DNA from: Akkermansiaceae bacterium UBA985
GTDB taxonomy: Bacteria; Verrucomicrobiota; Verrucomicrobiia; Verrucomicrobiales; Akkermansiaceae
Direction of reading: 5' to 3'
DNA: 19,341 bases
Assembly: GCA_002292185.1 (NCBI GenBank)
Contig: DBBL01000106.1
Span: 15,122 to 34,462, forward strand
Numbering within the stretch: position 1 is the stretch's first letter; every line of letters begins with the position of its first letter. The translations under genes and the position numbers were made by a program. Under the pieces are notes generated by a model. The model did not search any database and was not told the origin of the DNA. It saw only the letters and a list, made by a program, of their open reading frames with translations. Positions 1 to 7,262 of the stretch are shown here, piece by piece.

Positions 1-1748
1 AGCATCTTGATAACATCCCCACCATACTTAGAATTGCGCGCTGCAAGTGTCGCCCAGTCCGGAGGTGTATCGGCGCCACGAGAAGCCATCAAACCGAGTG
101 TTTTTTTCACCACATTTGGTGACTGCAGATAACTTAACAACCGGCACAGTTCACGGTTCACCATGTCATCCTCACTTGGAAAATGGGCATCAAAAGCACC
201 GATCAACAAGTCCCTCTGAGCACCGTCACCACACCGAGCAATCACCAAGCTCACAGCACGCAGCAAAGCTAGCTTGCCATGATTGTCTAAAGTGGGGAAA
301 TCGACTTTGGCTAGCGACTGCAGTAGTGCCTGAGCATTCTTCTTACTCCCCTGATGAGCCAGTGCCACAGCCCCTTGGCATAAGGTCATAGGATTTTTTT
401 CCTCTAAAACCTTTTGCTGCCATAGAGCCAAAGGCAAATGCTCGAGTGCCACGCGGGCCGCATAGCGAATAGCCCGGTCCTCGTGGCCCATGGATTTCCA
501 GATCAGCTCAAGATTTTCAGTTTTGCTGGTGACATGCATGGCTTCGAGTTGACGGCGCAGCTTGACGAGATCACCGACTTCTGGAGCATTCACGGGCTCA
601 CAGGATTCATTACCCACATAACTGACACGATATAACTCAGATTGAGCCCTTCTGCCTCCGGTCAGGAAATACATCGCTCCGTCCTTACCGATCACAGCAT
701 CCGTCACTGGCAGACCTGGCCTTGAGACAAACTCCTCTTTTTGAGCCGTATAGCTTGAACCATCGCTTTTGAGATGAATGGCATAGATCGTGGCAAAGGT
801 CCAATCCAAGGCAAAAATAGCCCGCTGATATCGGGCCGGAAATGCTGCTCCCGCACCAGAGACCACTCCAGTAGGAGATCCTGGACCAATGTTAAGCACC
901 GCAGGAGAGCTATCCAGGTAATACTCAGCCCACTTACCCGTGCCATTTCTCCAACCAAACTCACTACCACTGGTCACATGGCAAATACGCGTAGGCCGAT
1001 ACCATGGAGTGCCAAAATCATATTCCATGTCAGCGTCATAGGTGAAAAGATCACCTTCTTGATTAAAGGCGATACCGTATGAATTCCTGTATCCTTGGCT
1101 GTAAAGTTCCCAACGTGAATTATCAGGCTTGAAACGAGCAACCCAGCCTCCAGGAGCTTTTCGGCTGCGCGCATGCCCACGGGCGTCAGCCTGTCTGGGC
1201 AACAAAAGGTCTTCACCCCACTTGTTCGTCGCTGCATAGTTGGCAATACCTTCTGGAACATTGGTGTGATTACCGCAGACATAATAAATCCACTCTTTGT
1301 CCGGTGATACTACAAATCCATGAGGTCCGTGTTCACCACCACCCACAAGTTTTTTCACCACCTCCACCTTGTCGAGCTTACCATCACCATCGCTATCAAC
1401 GACAACGTAAACCCCTGCCCCCACCACTTCCCTCTCACACACCGATACAAACAACCTATCCTTGAACCACAACAAACCATGAGCACCGCCTATCTTAAGA
1501 TTGAGCGGCTCCACCTCGGGGGCCTCGTTACCATTGACGGTAACATAATAAATTGAGCCATACTGGTCTGCTGTAATCAGGCGACCGTCATCGTGAATAG
1601 CGATCGCCACCCATGATCCCTGCTCTTTATTGGGAACCTGATAAATTTTCTTACACTCAAAACCCTCTGCCACATTAATTTCAGCAGCACACAGCGATGT
1701 CACTAGCCCAAGGGCGAACGACAAAAAACAGACAATAGACTTAAGCAT
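1..1748 (-). CDS. PVC-type membrane-bound dehydrogenase / HEAT-repeat protein, C-terminus cut off
   Basis: Open without a stop from an ATG at 1748 to the left edge: 582 codons, 3' end missing. Residues 1-22 form a signal peptide (basic start, hydrophobic core, cut after CAA), so the product is exported. About residues 23-385 resemble the beta-propeller, sorbosone-dehydrogenase-like N-terminal domain of the PVC membrane-bound dehydrogenase family. Visible motifs are GPHGFVVSP, YDADMEYDFGTPWYRP, GSEFGWRNGTGKW and NIGPGSPTGV. From about residue 395 the sequence becomes alpha-helical and HEAT-like. In this family a CxxCH cytochrome-c domain normally follows; it would lie outside the window, so heme binding is inferred only. 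The substrate is unknown. The gene is divergent from the thioredoxin-like gene at 1814, with 65 bases between the starts. No clear ribosome binding site is visible. The family call is fairly sure, the reaction is not. Confidence 0.85.
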   Translation of the reverse strand, partial: MLKSIVCFLSFALGLVTSLCAAEINVAEGFECKKIYQVPNKEQGSWVAIAIHDDGRLITADQYGSIYYVTVNGNEAPEVEPLNLKIGGAHGLLWFKDRLFVSVCEREVVGAGVYVVVDSDGDGKLDKVEVVKKLVGGGEHGPHGFVVSPDKEWIYYVCGNHTNVPEGIANYAATNKWGEDLLLPRQADARGHARSRKAPGGWVARFKPDNSRWELYSQGYRNSYGIAFNQEGDLFTYDADMEYDFGTPWYRPTRICHVTSGSEFGWRNGTGKWAEYYLDSSPAVLNIGPGSPTGVVSGAGAAFPARYQRAIFALDWTFATIYAIHLKSDGSSYTAQKEEFVSRPGLPVTDAVIGKDGAMYFLTGGRRAQSELYRVSYVGNESCEPVNAPEVGDLVKLRRQLEAMHVTSKTENLELIWKSMGHEDRAIRYAARVALEHLPLALWQQKVLEEKNPMTLCQGAVALAHQGSKKNAQALLQSLAKVDFPTLDNHGKLALLRAVSLVIARCGDGAQRDLLIGAFDAHFPSEDDMVNRELCRLLSYLQSPNVVKKTLGLMASRGADTPPDWATLAARNSKYGGDVIKM

Positions 1749-1813
1749 GATTTGATTACGCCCCCATCATTAATCTCTTGCAATAAAATACCCAAAAAGC
1801 GTGTAATTGAAGT

Positions 1814-2989
1814 ATGCGCACCTCAACCTTTATACTCGGTAGCATTCTTACCATTCAGAGTCCCCTGCTTGCCCAACCGCTTGCCCAAGCTGAAGCGATC
1901 ACAACCCTGACCATCGGCTCACCGGCTCCCGATTTCTCGCTTCCAGGCGTGGATGGCAAAAACCATAGCCTCAGTGATTTCTCGGACTCCAAGGCTCTTG
2001 TCATTGTTTTCACCTGTAATCACTGCCCAGATGCACGTGCCGCGCGTGGCAAGGTCATCGCCCTGCACGAGGACTATAAAAACAAGGGTGTTGCCCTCGT
2101 CGCTATCTCAGGCAACGACGATAAAGCCCTGCGTCTCGATGAGTTAGGATACTCGGTTTACGGTGACTCCCTTGAGGACATGAGGAATGTTGCCGAAGAT
2201 GAAAACTACGGCTTCCCCTACCTCTATGATGGTGCCACTCAGAAAACCACCAAAACCTACGGAGCTGTCGCAACACCTCACGTCTTTGTCTTCGATGCTG
2301 ATCGCAAACTGCGCTACACGGGCAGGATCGACGATGCCCGCCGCAGCACTGAAAATATAGGAACACCCTACGTGCGTCAGGCCATTGACTCTATTCTTGC
2401 AGGCAAGGAACCGGAGACAGCCACAAGTCGCCCTTTCGGCTGCTCCACCAAGTGGTCCTGGAAACGTGATAGTGTTGCTAAGGATAATGCCAAATGGGCA
2501 GCCCTTCCTGTCAGTCTGGATGACCTTGACCAAAAGATGGCTACCTCTCTCACGGCTAATAAAACCGAAAAACTACGCCTGATTAATTTCTGGTCTACCG
2601 TCTGCGGCCCCTGTGTCGCCGAGTTCCCCGATCTGATCGAAACTTATCGTCGATTCCAAAACCGACCCTTCGAGTTGATCACCATTAGCGTTGACCCTGT
2701 CGACGACAAAAAGCAGGTCAAAAAATTCCTCGCGGGCCACCACGCCGCGCTTGCCCCACGCACAGCAAAATCAGTGCAAAGCGAGGATCGAACCTCCAAT
2801 AACTACATCTACAGCGGAGCCAACCTCGATAAGCTAGCGGAAGCAATCGACCCTAACTGGAATGGCTCCCTGCCCCACTCCGTGCTGATCGCTCCAGGCG
2901 GCAAGATCATCTGGCGCCACTCCGGCCGCATCAACGCCGTCGAACTACGCCGTGCCATTATCAAATACATGGACAAGCCACGCATCTGA
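1814..2989 (+). CDS. Exported protein with two thioredoxin-fold domains (AhpC/TSA-like plus TlpA-like)
   Basis: A 391-residue protein. Residues 1 to about 25 look like a signal peptide, so the action is probably periplasmic. Domain 1 (about 33-195) is a redoxin/AhpC-TSA-like fold starting GSPAPDFSLPGVDG. It has a CNHC motif (C68, C71) in the context VFTCNHCPDAR and a cis-proline in ATPHVFVF (P155). Domain 2 (about 228-388) is a TlpA/ResA-like thioredoxin with CGPC (C264, C267) in NFWSTVCGPC and a cis-proline in SLPHSVLI (P354). A linker cysteine, C210 in PFGCSTKW, sits where similar proteins of this type keep a GCSxKW motif. Likely role: thiol-disulfide exchange or peroxide-related redox chemistry outside the cytoplasm; substrates are unknown. 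It ends in TGA, showing that TGA is a normal stop in this genome. Both active-site pairs are intact. Confidence 0.88.
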   Translation: MRTSTFILGSILTIQSPLLAQPLAQAEAITTLTIGSPAPDFSLPGVDGKNHSLSDFSDSKALVIVFTCNHCPDARAARGKVIALHEDYKNKGVALVAISGNDDKALRLDELGYSVYGDSLEDMRNVAEDENYGFPYLYDGATQKTTKTYGAVATPHVFVFDADRKLRYTGRIDDARRSTENIGTPYVRQAIDSILAGKEPETATSRPFGCSTKWSWKRDSVAKDNAKWAALPVSLDDLDQKMATSLTANKTEKLRLINFWSTVCGPCVAEFPDLIETYRRFQNRPFELITISVDPVDDKKQVKKFLAGHHAALAPRTAKSVQSEDRTSNNYIYSGANLDKLAEAIDPNWNGSLPHSVLIAPGGKIIWRHSGRINAVELRRAIIKYMDKPRI

Positions 2990-2996
2990 TAAGCGA

Positions 2997-3024
2997 TCTG
3001 CGACTAAACTAAATAAGCCGCAGA
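2997..3024. terminator. Possible weak shared hairpin between convergent genes
   Basis: TCTGCG (2997-3002) and CGCAGA (3019-3024) can form a 6-bp stem around a 16-base loop in the 41-base gap between two convergent genes. There is no good T run on either strand, so termination here is only a possibility. Confidence 0.25.
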
Positions 3025-3030
3025 GCCTCT

Positions 3031-3345
3031 CTAGCTTCTCGACCCTCTTGGTTTCCGGATACTACGTCGGCCTCCTCTCACCTTACGCATAGGATCAAAG
3101 ACGCTGTCCATACCGACATCTTTGATACCCCAGACCACCTCCAGCAGCTCGCCCAGCCGCCCATTCGGAAATCCCCGCTGCTGAAACCACGCTAAATACT
3201 CTTCAGGTAAGTCCATTATAGGCAATCCGCGCGGAGGGAAATCCTTGGGCCCAAATCGGCCAAAAGGCATAGACGTATTGCCTATTTCACCTAATATTGC
3301 ACGGAATTCTTCTCGATCACCACTAGGGATATCCATCACCAGCAA
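3031..3345 (-). CDS. Small DUF3820-family protein
   Basis: A 104-residue protein whose middle (about residues 25-85) matches my memory of DUF3820, also labelled putative quorum-sensing-regulated virulence factor. Visible features are MPFGRFGPKD, IMDLPEEYLAWFQQRGFP and a GRLGELLEVVWGIK helix. Family members elsewhere are usually 60-80 residues. This one adds an N-terminal stretch and a basic, arginine-rich tail (RKVRGGRRSIRKPRGSRS) that could bind nucleic acid. No signal peptide or membrane segment is seen. No molecular function is established that I can name; the virulence label should not be transferred. It is convergent with the gene ending at 2989 and divergent from the glycosyltransferase at 3507. 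M4 (3336) is an alternative start. Confidence 0.72.
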   Translation of the reverse strand: MLVMDIPSGDREEFRAILGEIGNTSMPFGRFGPKDFPPRGLPIMDLPEEYLAWFQQRGFPNGRLGELLEVVWGIKDVGMDSVFDPMRKVRGGRRSIRKPRGSRS

Positions 3346-3430
3346 TCAAACATGGTGCATTTATGATAGGAAGCACAATCATCCATCAAGCGAGCTAAGG
3401 CCGACCAATGCATCTAAGGGCCTTTATCAT

Positions 3431-3450
3431 GGCAGGATCCTGCCTTGACA
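3431..3450 (+). promoter_or_regulatory. Perfect palindrome abutting a TTGACA hexamer, upstream of the glycosyltransferase gene
   Basis: GGCAGGATCCTGCC (3431-3444) is a perfect 14-base palindrome. It is followed at once by TTGACA (3445-3450), a consensus -35 hexamer 57 bases before the ATG at 3507. The -10 partner is poor: TAAGGA at 17-base spacing. It could be an operator overlapping a promoter for the plus-strand gene. It also lies in the spacer divergent from the DUF3820 gene, so either gene could be the target. Confidence 0.35.
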
Positions 3451-3506
3451 ACAGATGGCAATCCAAGTAAGGAACGCTCCTCCTCCTCTCTCATCTTACA
3501 CCTATT

Positions 3507-5015
3507 ATGGACTTGCTCTGGATCACTCTCTACTTCCTCGTACTCATTGGACTCTCTGGCTATGGCTTTCATCGCCTGATGATTCTCTCTTTGTATCTCA
3601 AACACTCACGAAATCGACCAGAGCCAAAGGCTCAATTCGAGGAGCTACCACTGGTGACCATTCAGCTCCCCTGCTACAACGAGATGCATGTCATGGAGAG
3701 ACTGCTAGAATCTGTATCGAGACTCGATTACCCACAAGATAAGCTTCAAATTCAGGTTTTAGATGACTCCACAGACGAGACCACTGAGATTTGCAAGGTT
3801 GAGGTAGCAAAGCTCATCAAACGAGGCTTTGACGCAGAGCATGTTCATCGTATCGACCGCACAGGATACAAAGCGGGAGCCTTGGAGAATGGCACCGAGA
3901 CCGCCAAAGGCGACTATCTCTTCATTCTTGATTCTGATTTTGTGCCGAATCCCGATGTGCTTCATAAAACGATTCACTATTTCACCGATAATAATATCGG
4001 CATGATCCAAACACGCTGGGAACACATCAACCGCACCTACAACACCCTGACTCGTATACAGGCAATGTTTCTCGATGGGCACCTTGAGCTGGAACAAACC
4101 GCACGTAATCGTAGCGGCCGATTTTTCACCTTCAATGGCACTGCTGGCATCTGGCGCAAATCATGCATCGAAGACGCTGGAGGCTGGGAGCATGACACCC
4201 TGACAGAAGATATGGACCTCAGCTACCGCGCGCAGCTCAAAGGCTGGAAATTCATCTTCCTTAACGATGTAACTACCCCTGCGGAGCTACCCGTTGATAT
4301 GGAAGGTTTCAAGAGCCAGCAACACCGCTGGACCAAAGGCTCCATTCAAGTGTGTAAGAAATGTCTGTTCGATATCTGGAAAAGCAATGCCCCTCTCACT
4401 TGCAAATTGGAAGCCACCGCTCACTTAACATCAAATTTTGCATATTTGCTACTTTTCGCGCTGCTCTTTTTGATCATACCAAAACAGCGAAGTGAGATGT
4501 CATGGTTTGAAGAACATGGTATATCTGAACACCTACTGAATTTCCCTATCTTTTTCTTCGGTAGTGTATCTGTGGCTCTGTTTTACATCATGAGCCAGAA
4601 AGCCCTTCGCCCAGACACCTGGCTAAAAGACATTCTTTACCTGCCTCTACTTCTGGCTTTGGGAATCGGCATGTCCGTGAACAATGCCAAGGCGGTCTTA
4701 GAAGCTCTCTTTAATCATCAATCTGGCTTCGTGCGCACCCCCAAACACGGTATTAACAGCAGCACAAAAACGGAAAAATCAGCCTTCAAAAAAAGCCGCT
4801 ACAAGGCCATCAAGTCACTCACCCCGTTCGTGGAGCTTGCCTTCGCCTTTTTCTTCACCATCATTGTAGCCGATAACGCCCTCAATGGCAGCTGGATAGC
4901 AGCTACCCTGTTGATGCCCTTCCCCATTGGCTTCTATTTCACATCATTAAGCTCACTTGCACAGCAATTAACGGCTTTTTCCAAATCCCCCGCCAAGGAA
5001 AGAGCCAGCAAGTAA
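3507..5015 (+). CDS. Membrane GT2 glycosyltransferase (cellulose/mannan-synthase-like)
   Basis: A 502-residue processive-type family 2 glycosyltransferase. Residues 3-30 form a membrane segment. The cytoplasmic GT-A domain (about 45-285) carries PCYNE (55-59), VLDDS (84-88), the metal-binding DSD (142-144), the catalytic-base TED (233-235) and QQHRW (271-275), the Q(Q/R)xRW motif of processive synthases. The stretch FFTFNGTAGIWR, just before TED, is typical of CslA/mannan-synthase-like and bacterial cellulose-synthase-like enzymes. Hydrophobic segments at about 308-325, 345-362, 375-395, 440-456 and 463-485 would form the export channel or anchor. It probably polymerises a beta-linked exopolysaccharide from nucleotide sugars; the sugar cannot be read from sequence. 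No c-di-GMP-binding PilZ domain or bcs partner gene is nearby. It appears to be monocistronic. Confidence 0.87.
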   Translation: MDLLWITLYFLVLIGLSGYGFHRLMILSLYLKHSRNRPEPKAQFEELPLVTIQLPCYNEMHVMERLLESVSRLDYPQDKLQIQVLDDSTDETTEICKVEVAKLIKRGFDAEHVHRIDRTGYKAGALENGTETAKGDYLFILDSDFVPNPDVLHKTIHYFTDNNIGMIQTRWEHINRTYNTLTRIQAMFLDGHLELEQTARNRSGRFFTFNGTAGIWRKSCIEDAGGWEHDTLTEDMDLSYRAQLKGWKFIFLNDVTTPAELPVDMEGFKSQQHRWTKGSIQVCKKCLFDIWKSNAPLTCKLEATAHLTSNFAYLLLFALLFLIIPKQRSEMSWFEEHGISEHLLNFPIFFFGSVSVALFYIMSQKALRPDTWLKDILYLPLLLALGIGMSVNNAKAVLEALFNHQSGFVRTPKHGINSSTKTEKSAFKKSRYKAIKSLTPFVELAFAFFFTIIVADNALNGSWIAATLLMPFPIGFYFTSLSSLAQQLTAFSKSPAKERASK

Positions 5016-5151
5016 CAAACGATCTTCTTAGCTATTCTCAACAGCTGAAAACATGAAGGAGCTCACAACCCTTGTCGCTCGTTCTTTTCTTCTCAAGCAA
5101 CGTAAAATCAAGCTTTGCCTCAAAAAGCAGACATTTTCCTCGCTATCGAGC

Positions 5152-5220
5152 TTGACAGCCCAGCCTAAATGGCTAGCTTCACCGCCCTTACAGCATGTCA
5201 TCTTCATTCACTCTGAATGA
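5152..5220 (+). promoter_or_regulatory. Candidate rpsT promoter and leader hairpin
   Basis: The 245 bases between the glycosyltransferase and rpsT hold a consensus TTGACA at 5152-5157. The best -10 partner at sensible spacing is poor (TAGCTT, 16-base spacer). Further on is a perfect 7-bp inverted repeat with a 3-base loop (TCATTCA 5204-5210, TGAATGA 5214-5220), which would form a leader hairpin. In some bacteria S20 represses its own synthesis through its leader; whether this hairpin does so is only a guess. Confidence 0.35.
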
Positions 5221-5224
5221 GACG

Positions 5225-5253
5225 ACTCAGATAATCTCAACTCAGTAACTCAG
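5225..5253 (+). repeat. Three ACTCAG copies just upstream of rpsT
   Basis: ACTCAG occurs at 5225-5230, 5240-5245 and 5248-5253, ending 7 bases before the rpsT start codon. There is no Shine-Dalgarno sequence there. The copies could be a regulator or ribosomal-protein binding site, or chance. Confidence 0.4.
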
Positions 5254-5260
5254 TTATTCC

Positions 5261-5518
5261 ATGGCCAATTCCAAATCAGCTCTCAAGCGCGTTCGTCAAA
5301 CCGCAACGCGAACAGCACAGAACAAGTCTCTCACCAGTCGCATGAAGACGCTCCGCAGAAAAACTCTCGAAGCTGCTGCATCAGGCGACAAAGAAGTTGC
5401 TAAAAAATCCTACTCTGAGTTCACCTCTACAGTAGATAAGTGTGAAAAGAATAACATCATTCACCCCAACAAAGCAGCTAACCTTAAGAGCAAGACACAA
5501 AAGCACCTCAGTGCCTAG
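5261..5518 (+). CDS. rpsT: 30S ribosomal protein S20
   Basis: An 85-residue, lysine- and arginine-rich protein of the usual S20 length. It begins MANSKSALKRVRQ and contains NKSLTSRMKTLRRK, then IIHPNKAANLKSKTQKHL at the end, the hallmark regions of S20. S20 is a three-helix protein that binds 16S rRNA early in small-subunit assembly. The start is the conserved MANxKSA terminus. It is preceded by TTATTCC rather than a Shine-Dalgarno sequence. A strong intrinsic terminator follows at 5586-5615, so it is probably transcribed alone, as in many bacteria. Confidence 0.97.
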   Translation: MANSKSALKRVRQTATRTAQNKSLTSRMKTLRRKTLEAAASGDKEVAKKSYSEFTSTVDKCEKNNIIHPNKAANLKSKTQKHLSA

Positions 5519-5585
5519 TGATTGCCCCGACCTCTAAGTTGGAGCAACAGCACCCCAACATCAGGTTATAAGCTACATTTTCTTA

Positions 5586-5615
5586 GCGTCCTCCTTAGTT
5601 GGGGGTCGCTTTTTT
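5586..5615 (+). terminator. Rho-independent terminator after rpsT
   Basis: A GC-rich imperfect stem spans 5586-5609: GCG-T-CCTCC against GGGGG-T-CGC, with one T-T mismatch and one wobble pair. It is closed by a short TTAGTT loop and followed directly by six T residues (5610-5615), 67 bases after the rpsT stop. Confidence 0.85.
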
Positions 5616-5676
5616 AGTTTCAGAGCCTAGATTTTTTCTAGACAAGCTGAATTCCTAATTTATCAGTTCATTATCC

Positions 5677-5910
5677 ATGGCTACCAATCCCCAAGATCAA
5701 TCCCGTCTGAACAAGGCTAAGGAGATCGCCAACAACCCCGACAATTATAAGGTCTGTGAAGGATGCGACTCTATTGTTGGCGCTGGAGCTAACCTCTGCC
5801 CCAACTGCCACAGTTATCGCTTTGATGGTGACAGCTCGCGGGTAGTTGATCAAGCCGTCTGGCTCGGCTGCCGGGAACAAACATCGGTGACGGCCGAGGA
5901 CCTCTATTGA
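5677..5910 (+). CDS. Zinc-ribbon miniprotein of unknown role
   Basis: A 77-residue protein with two CxxC knuckles, CEGC (C27, C30) and CPNC (C41, C44), spaced as in a zinc ribbon. They sit between a charged N-terminus and a short acidic tail ending in TAEDLY. No signal peptide or membrane segment is seen, so it is probably cytoplasmic. I do not recognise a characterised family. Such small ribbons can bind nucleic acid or a protein partner. It stops with TGA. It lies between rpsT, from which it is separated by a terminator, and the yqeY-like gene 54 bases downstream, with which it may be co-transcribed. The coding reality is supported by the conserved knuckle layout and plausible composition. 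Confidence 0.78.
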   Translation: MATNPQDQSRLNKAKEIANNPDNYKVCEGCDSIVGAGANLCPNCHSYRFDGDSSRVVDQAVWLGCREQTSVTAEDLY

Positions 5911-5964
5911 TCAAGCACCCACCCTACTCAATTTAGGAGTAACAACACCCACTCCCATCAAGTT

Positions 5965-6420
5965 ATGACTTCACTACTCGAAACGATCAGCAGCGACATG
6001 AAAACCGCCATGCGAGAGCGCAATAAAGAGACGCTCAACACAATCCGCGCACTGAAATCAGCAATAACCAATGCCAGCATCGAGAAGTCTGGCGCCGGCA
6101 CCGTTCTCGAAGATAGCGAAATAATAAGCATTATTCGAAAGCAGATCAAACAGCGTCAGGACTCCATCGAGCAGTTTGAAAAAGCAGATCGCCAAGAACT
6201 TGCTGATAACGAAAAGGCCGAAATCAACATCCTGAAGAACTACCTCCCTACTGAACTTAGCGAGGACGAAATCGTTACTGCCGTTGAATCGGCTATTAGC
6301 GAATTAGGCGCTGAGTCCAAGAAGGACATGGGGCAAGTCATGAAACTACTTCAACAAAAAACAGGTGGCCGTGCCGATGGCAAAAAACTCTCTCAGGAGG
6401 TCATGAAGCGTCTCCAGTAA
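5965..6420 (+). CDS. YqeY-like / GatB-YqeY domain protein
   Basis: A 151-residue protein matching the YqeY family in length and layout. The N-terminus, with KTAMRERNKETLNTIRAL, is the helical region. The middle holds IRKQIKQRQDSIEQFEKADR followed by NEKAEINILKNYLP. The C-terminal helical domain (about 95-151) contains KDMGQVMKLLQQKTGGRADG, which is related to the tRNA-binding tail of GatB. The family is widespread and often lies next to rpsU or dnaG. It is thought to act on tRNA or misacylated tRNA, but its reaction is not settled. The start chosen is the ATG at 5965, giving a normal family length. An AGGAG at 5935-5939 is too far upstream to serve this start. Confidence 0.9.
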   Translation: MTSLLETISSDMKTAMRERNKETLNTIRALKSAITNASIEKSGAGTVLEDSEIISIIRKQIKQRQDSIEQFEKADRQELADNEKAEINILKNYLPTELSEDEIVTAVESAISELGAESKKDMGQVMKLLQQKTGGRADGKKLSQEVMKRLQ

Positions 6421-6473
6421 ATTTCTCACCTCTCGGGGAAGCCCAATCACAAAGCCCTCAGCGGGGTTCATCC

Positions 6474-6497
6474 ATCAGCATAATCACGCTGGTTTTT
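6474..6497 (+). terminator. Possible weak terminator between the yqeY-like gene and ispD
   Basis: ATCAGC (6474-6479) can pair with GCTGGT (6488-6493), including one T-G wobble, around an 8-base loop. A T run follows at 6493-6497. The stem is only 6 bp, so it may attenuate rather than terminate. Confidence 0.35.
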
Positions 6498-6518
6498 ACG
6501 ATCATTCTATAAGCCACC

Positions 6519-7178
6519 ATGAATTTTTCTGTTATCATCGTCGCCGCAGGATCTAGCCAGCGCATGGGATTTGATAAGCTACTGGCAAATCTTGCCGGTA
6601 AGCCGGTCCTCCAGCACAGCATTGAAGCATTTGCAAATTGCTCTAATGTCACAGAAATTATCGTTGTTTGCCCCATAGAGCGCTACAGCGCCCTTCATCT
6701 TGAATTAAATGATCTACCGATCACCCGAGTTGATGGCGGCATAGACCGGCATGATTCTGTCGCTGCCGGCCTAAGTAAATTGACAAAAGGGGCACATTAC
6801 ATCGCAGTTCATGATGGAGCGCGGCCACTGATATCATGCCAGCAAATCGAAAAGGTCTTGAAATCTGCCGTCAAATATAACGCGGCCTCATCTGCACGCC
6901 CAGTCACTGAAACCATCAAACGAGCAAATAGCGAAGGCTTCGTTACCGAGGCTCTATGCCGCGACAATCTTTGGCTGATGGAAACACCCCAAATTTTCAA
7001 GGCCGAACTACTCATCGAAGCCTACGACCTGGTTCAAAAAAATGGCCAGCGCGTTACCGACGAAGTTTCCGCAATGGAGCTCATCCAATGCCCCACCCGT
7101 CTTGTCGCTAACGAAGACCCCAACCTCAAGATCACCTACCCTGAGGATATCGCACTGGCGGAGAAAATGATTTCCTAA
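6519..7178 (+). CDS. ispD: 2-C-methyl-D-erythritol 4-phosphate cytidylyltransferase
   Basis: A 219-residue enzyme of the non-mevalonate (MEP) isoprenoid pathway. It transfers CMP from CTP to methylerythritol phosphate in the cytoplasm. The nucleotide-binding start is VIIVAAGSSQRMGFDK, with catalytic R15 and K20. VHDGARP (97-103) and TDEVSAMEL (180-188) are the other signature segments. NLKIT (about 202-206) holds the lysine equivalent to the catalytic C-terminal lysine of E. coli IspD. The length is normal for the family. There is no adjacent ispF, unlike the many genomes where ispD and ispF are paired or fused. The start at 6519 begins directly with the beta strand of the Rossmann-like fold and is preceded by GCCACC, not a Shine-Dalgarno sequence. 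Confidence 0.95.
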   Translation: MNFSVIIVAAGSSQRMGFDKLLANLAGKPVLQHSIEAFANCSNVTEIIVVCPIERYSALHLELNDLPITRVDGGIDRHDSVAAGLSKLTKGAHYIAVHDGARPLISCQQIEKVLKSAVKYNAASSARPVTETIKRANSEGFVTEALCRDNLWLMETPQIFKAELLIEAYDLVQKNGQRVTDEVSAMELIQCPTRLVANEDPNLKITYPEDIALAEKMIS

Positions 7179-7196
7179 AAGATCACCCGATCATCG

Positions 7197-7221
7197 AAAC
7201 CTGAGAGTTCAACTCCGGTTT
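7197..7221 (+). other. Hairpin between ispD and the QueD-family gene
   Basis: AAACC (7197-7201) pairs with GGTTT (7217-7221). Inside it GAGTT/AACTC (7205-7209 and 7211-7215) forms a second helix separated by a small internal loop. No T run follows, so it may be a leader or processing structure rather than a terminator. Confidence 0.35.
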
Positions 7222-7262
7222 AAACTTCCCTATTCATTAGTTCACATACATATTCCTGACCC

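Noticed and set aside
47..635. Short plus-strand frames at the left edge
   Set aside because: They lie opposite the open dehydrogenase/HEAT reading frame and have no family character.
3759..4097. Minus-strand frame inside the glycosyltransferase gene
   Set aside because: It is a shadow of the GT2 catalytic domain, with no independent start signal or recognised motif.
7197..7262. preQ1 riboswitch before the QueD-like gene
   Set aside because: A hairpin is present, but the conserved loop and the A-rich tail of preQ1-I that pairs back into the loop are absent.
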